Origin: Desulfobulbaceae bacterium UBA2213
Lineage (GTDB): Bacteria > Desulfobacterota > Desulfobulbia > Desulfobulbales > Desulfocapsaceae
Length of the DNA: 6,528 nucleotides
Reading direction: 5' to 3'
NCBI GenBank assembly: GCA_002327225.1
Contig: DCUN01000098.1
Span: forward strand, 10,544-17,071
Below the pieces are notes generated by a model. The model did no database searches, was not told where the DNA came from, and saw only the letters and a program-made list of their open reading frames with translations. This document shows positions 6,243 to 6,528 of this stretch, piece after piece (within the stretch, counting starts at the first letter, position 1; the number at the start of each line of letters is the position of its first letter). A program made the translations under genes and the position numbers.

Positions 6243-6261
6243 CCCCCGGCAAAGCCGGGGG
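6243..6261. repeat. Hairpin H4 (CCCCCGGC-AAA-GCCGGGGG)
   Basis: A perfect 8-bp stem, CCCCCGGC (6243-6250) with GCCGGGGG (6254-6261), around the same AAA loop as H1 and in the same orientation. It differs from H1 at one base pair only: C-G here, T-A in H1. No T-run follows on either strand, so it is not an ordinary intrinsic terminator. Confidence 0.8.
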
Positions 6262-6299
6262 TTTACCTGACGGAAATTATTTGTAGTACGTACCGTTCA

Positions 6300-6324
6300 C
6301 CTCCGAAAAAGACTTTTTCAGAGG
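6300..6324. repeat. Hairpin H5 (CCTCCGAAAAA-GAC-TTTTTCAGAGG)
   Basis: Eleven positions pair with one internal C-A mismatch around a GAC loop (6300-6310 with 6314-6324). Its sequence is unrelated to H1-H4. It could be a weak transcription stop or part of a structured RNA; nothing adjacent decides which. Confidence 0.55.
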
Positions 6325-6528
6325 CACGAGCAGGGTCTTCTCTATCATTCCTTGTCAAAACATCTTACTATACGCCTTCACTCCAGTTCAGGCAAGGCAG
6401 AGACATATCGCTGTTACATATAGCCCTCTTTCTGCTCTTCCCTTTACTCCTCTCTTTTTCGTCGGACTTACACGCCTGAAGCGCGGAAATATTCCTTTAC
6501 AATTCCTCTCTTGCAGAAGTACAAATAA

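Larger units (their letters stand above)
5864..6261. mobile_element. Possible remnant of a REP-like or IS200/IS605-like non-autonomous element
   Basis: The segment is bounded by H1 and H4, near-identical hairpins in the same orientation. Direct-oriented subterminal hairpins at both ends, with no terminal inverted repeat, are a feature of IS200/IS605-type elements and of derivatives moved by Y1 (HUH) transposases. No transposase frame with the expected HUH or catalytic Tyr motif can be read in between, so this would be a deletion derivative or decayed copy. The exact ends are not defined, and a chance pair of GC-rich REP-type hairpins is a real alternative. Confidence 0.3.
5844..6528. other. 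Gene-poor, hairpin-rich region upstream of the PHP gene
   Basis: About 685 nt in which I can support no protein gene. Short open frames exist on both strands, for example + 5973-6179, - 5945-6139 and - 5923-6084, but they overlap one another, lack Shine-Dalgarno sequences and match no family I know. The DNA is visibly richer in A+T than the genes to the left. It contains five hairpins (listed separately) and, at 6425-6460, a tract that is almost all pyrimidine on the + strand. The latter part of the region is short of stop codons in several + frames, which the pyrimidine bias explains. Confidence 0.6.

Noticed and set aside
6280..6330. Group II intron domain V from a GTACCGTTC-like string near hairpin H5
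   Set aside because: The conserved AGC triad, bulge and GAAA tetraloop are absent on both strands, and no reverse transcriptase frame is present.
6287..6528. 80-codon + strand frame open to the window edge, and a second + frame open over 6186-6479
   Set aside because: Neither has an ATG, GTG or TTG start, and the pyrimidine-rich + strand makes stop codons rare by composition.
6468..6528. Possible C-terminal tail of a - strand gene entering from the right (ends FRASGV)
   Set aside because: Only 19 codons are visible, another - strand frame is also open over the same bases, and nothing identifies a family.

Overview
The window is ordinary bacterial chromosome: about 5.8 kb of dense housekeeping and regulatory genes, then about 0.7 kb of gene-poor, hairpin-rich DNA at the right end. 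An intact NtrC-type sigma-54 activator, an E. coli-like PEP synthase, moderate GC and tight gene packing suggest a Gram-negative proteobacterium-like organism. My best guess is a sulfate-reducer-type Desulfobacterota, but no marker gene here proves this.

Layout. (1) 1-1196 (+): the C-terminal half of phosphoenolpyruvate synthase (ppsA), cut by the left window edge. It is followed by two hairpins; the second is a textbook bidirectional terminator. (2) 1281-1458: a short intergenic stretch with a GTAGGGTGGAT palindrome that looks like a dispersed repeat. (3) 1459-1641 (-): a 60-aa Trm112/YcaR-type zinc-ribbon protein. It is convergent with ppsA and divergent from proC. (4) 1839-3516 (+): proC and nadK, 1 nt apart, clearly an operon. 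(5) 3510-3565: an AT-rich inverted and tandem 7-bp repeat filling the space between the convergent nadK and response-regulator genes. (6) 5843-3566 (-): a PHP-domain phosphoesterase followed after 49 nt by an NtrC-family sigma-54 response regulator, probably co-transcribed. (7) 5844-6528: no convincing gene. It holds a run of three hairpins, a fourth that matches the first with a compensatory base-pair change, and a fifth of a different sequence.

Functionally, ppsA (pyruvate to PEP), proC (last step of proline synthesis, NAD(P)H-dependent) and nadK (makes NADP+) are core metabolism. The response regulator has all parts needed to activate sigma-54 promoters, but no sensor kinase lies beside it in the window. 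I found no defence system, CRISPR array, RNA gene of a known class or intact transposase. The most unusual material is the hairpin cluster at 5864-6261, which I read tentatively as the remains of a REP-like or IS200/IS605-like non-autonomous element placed in the leader of the PHP gene.
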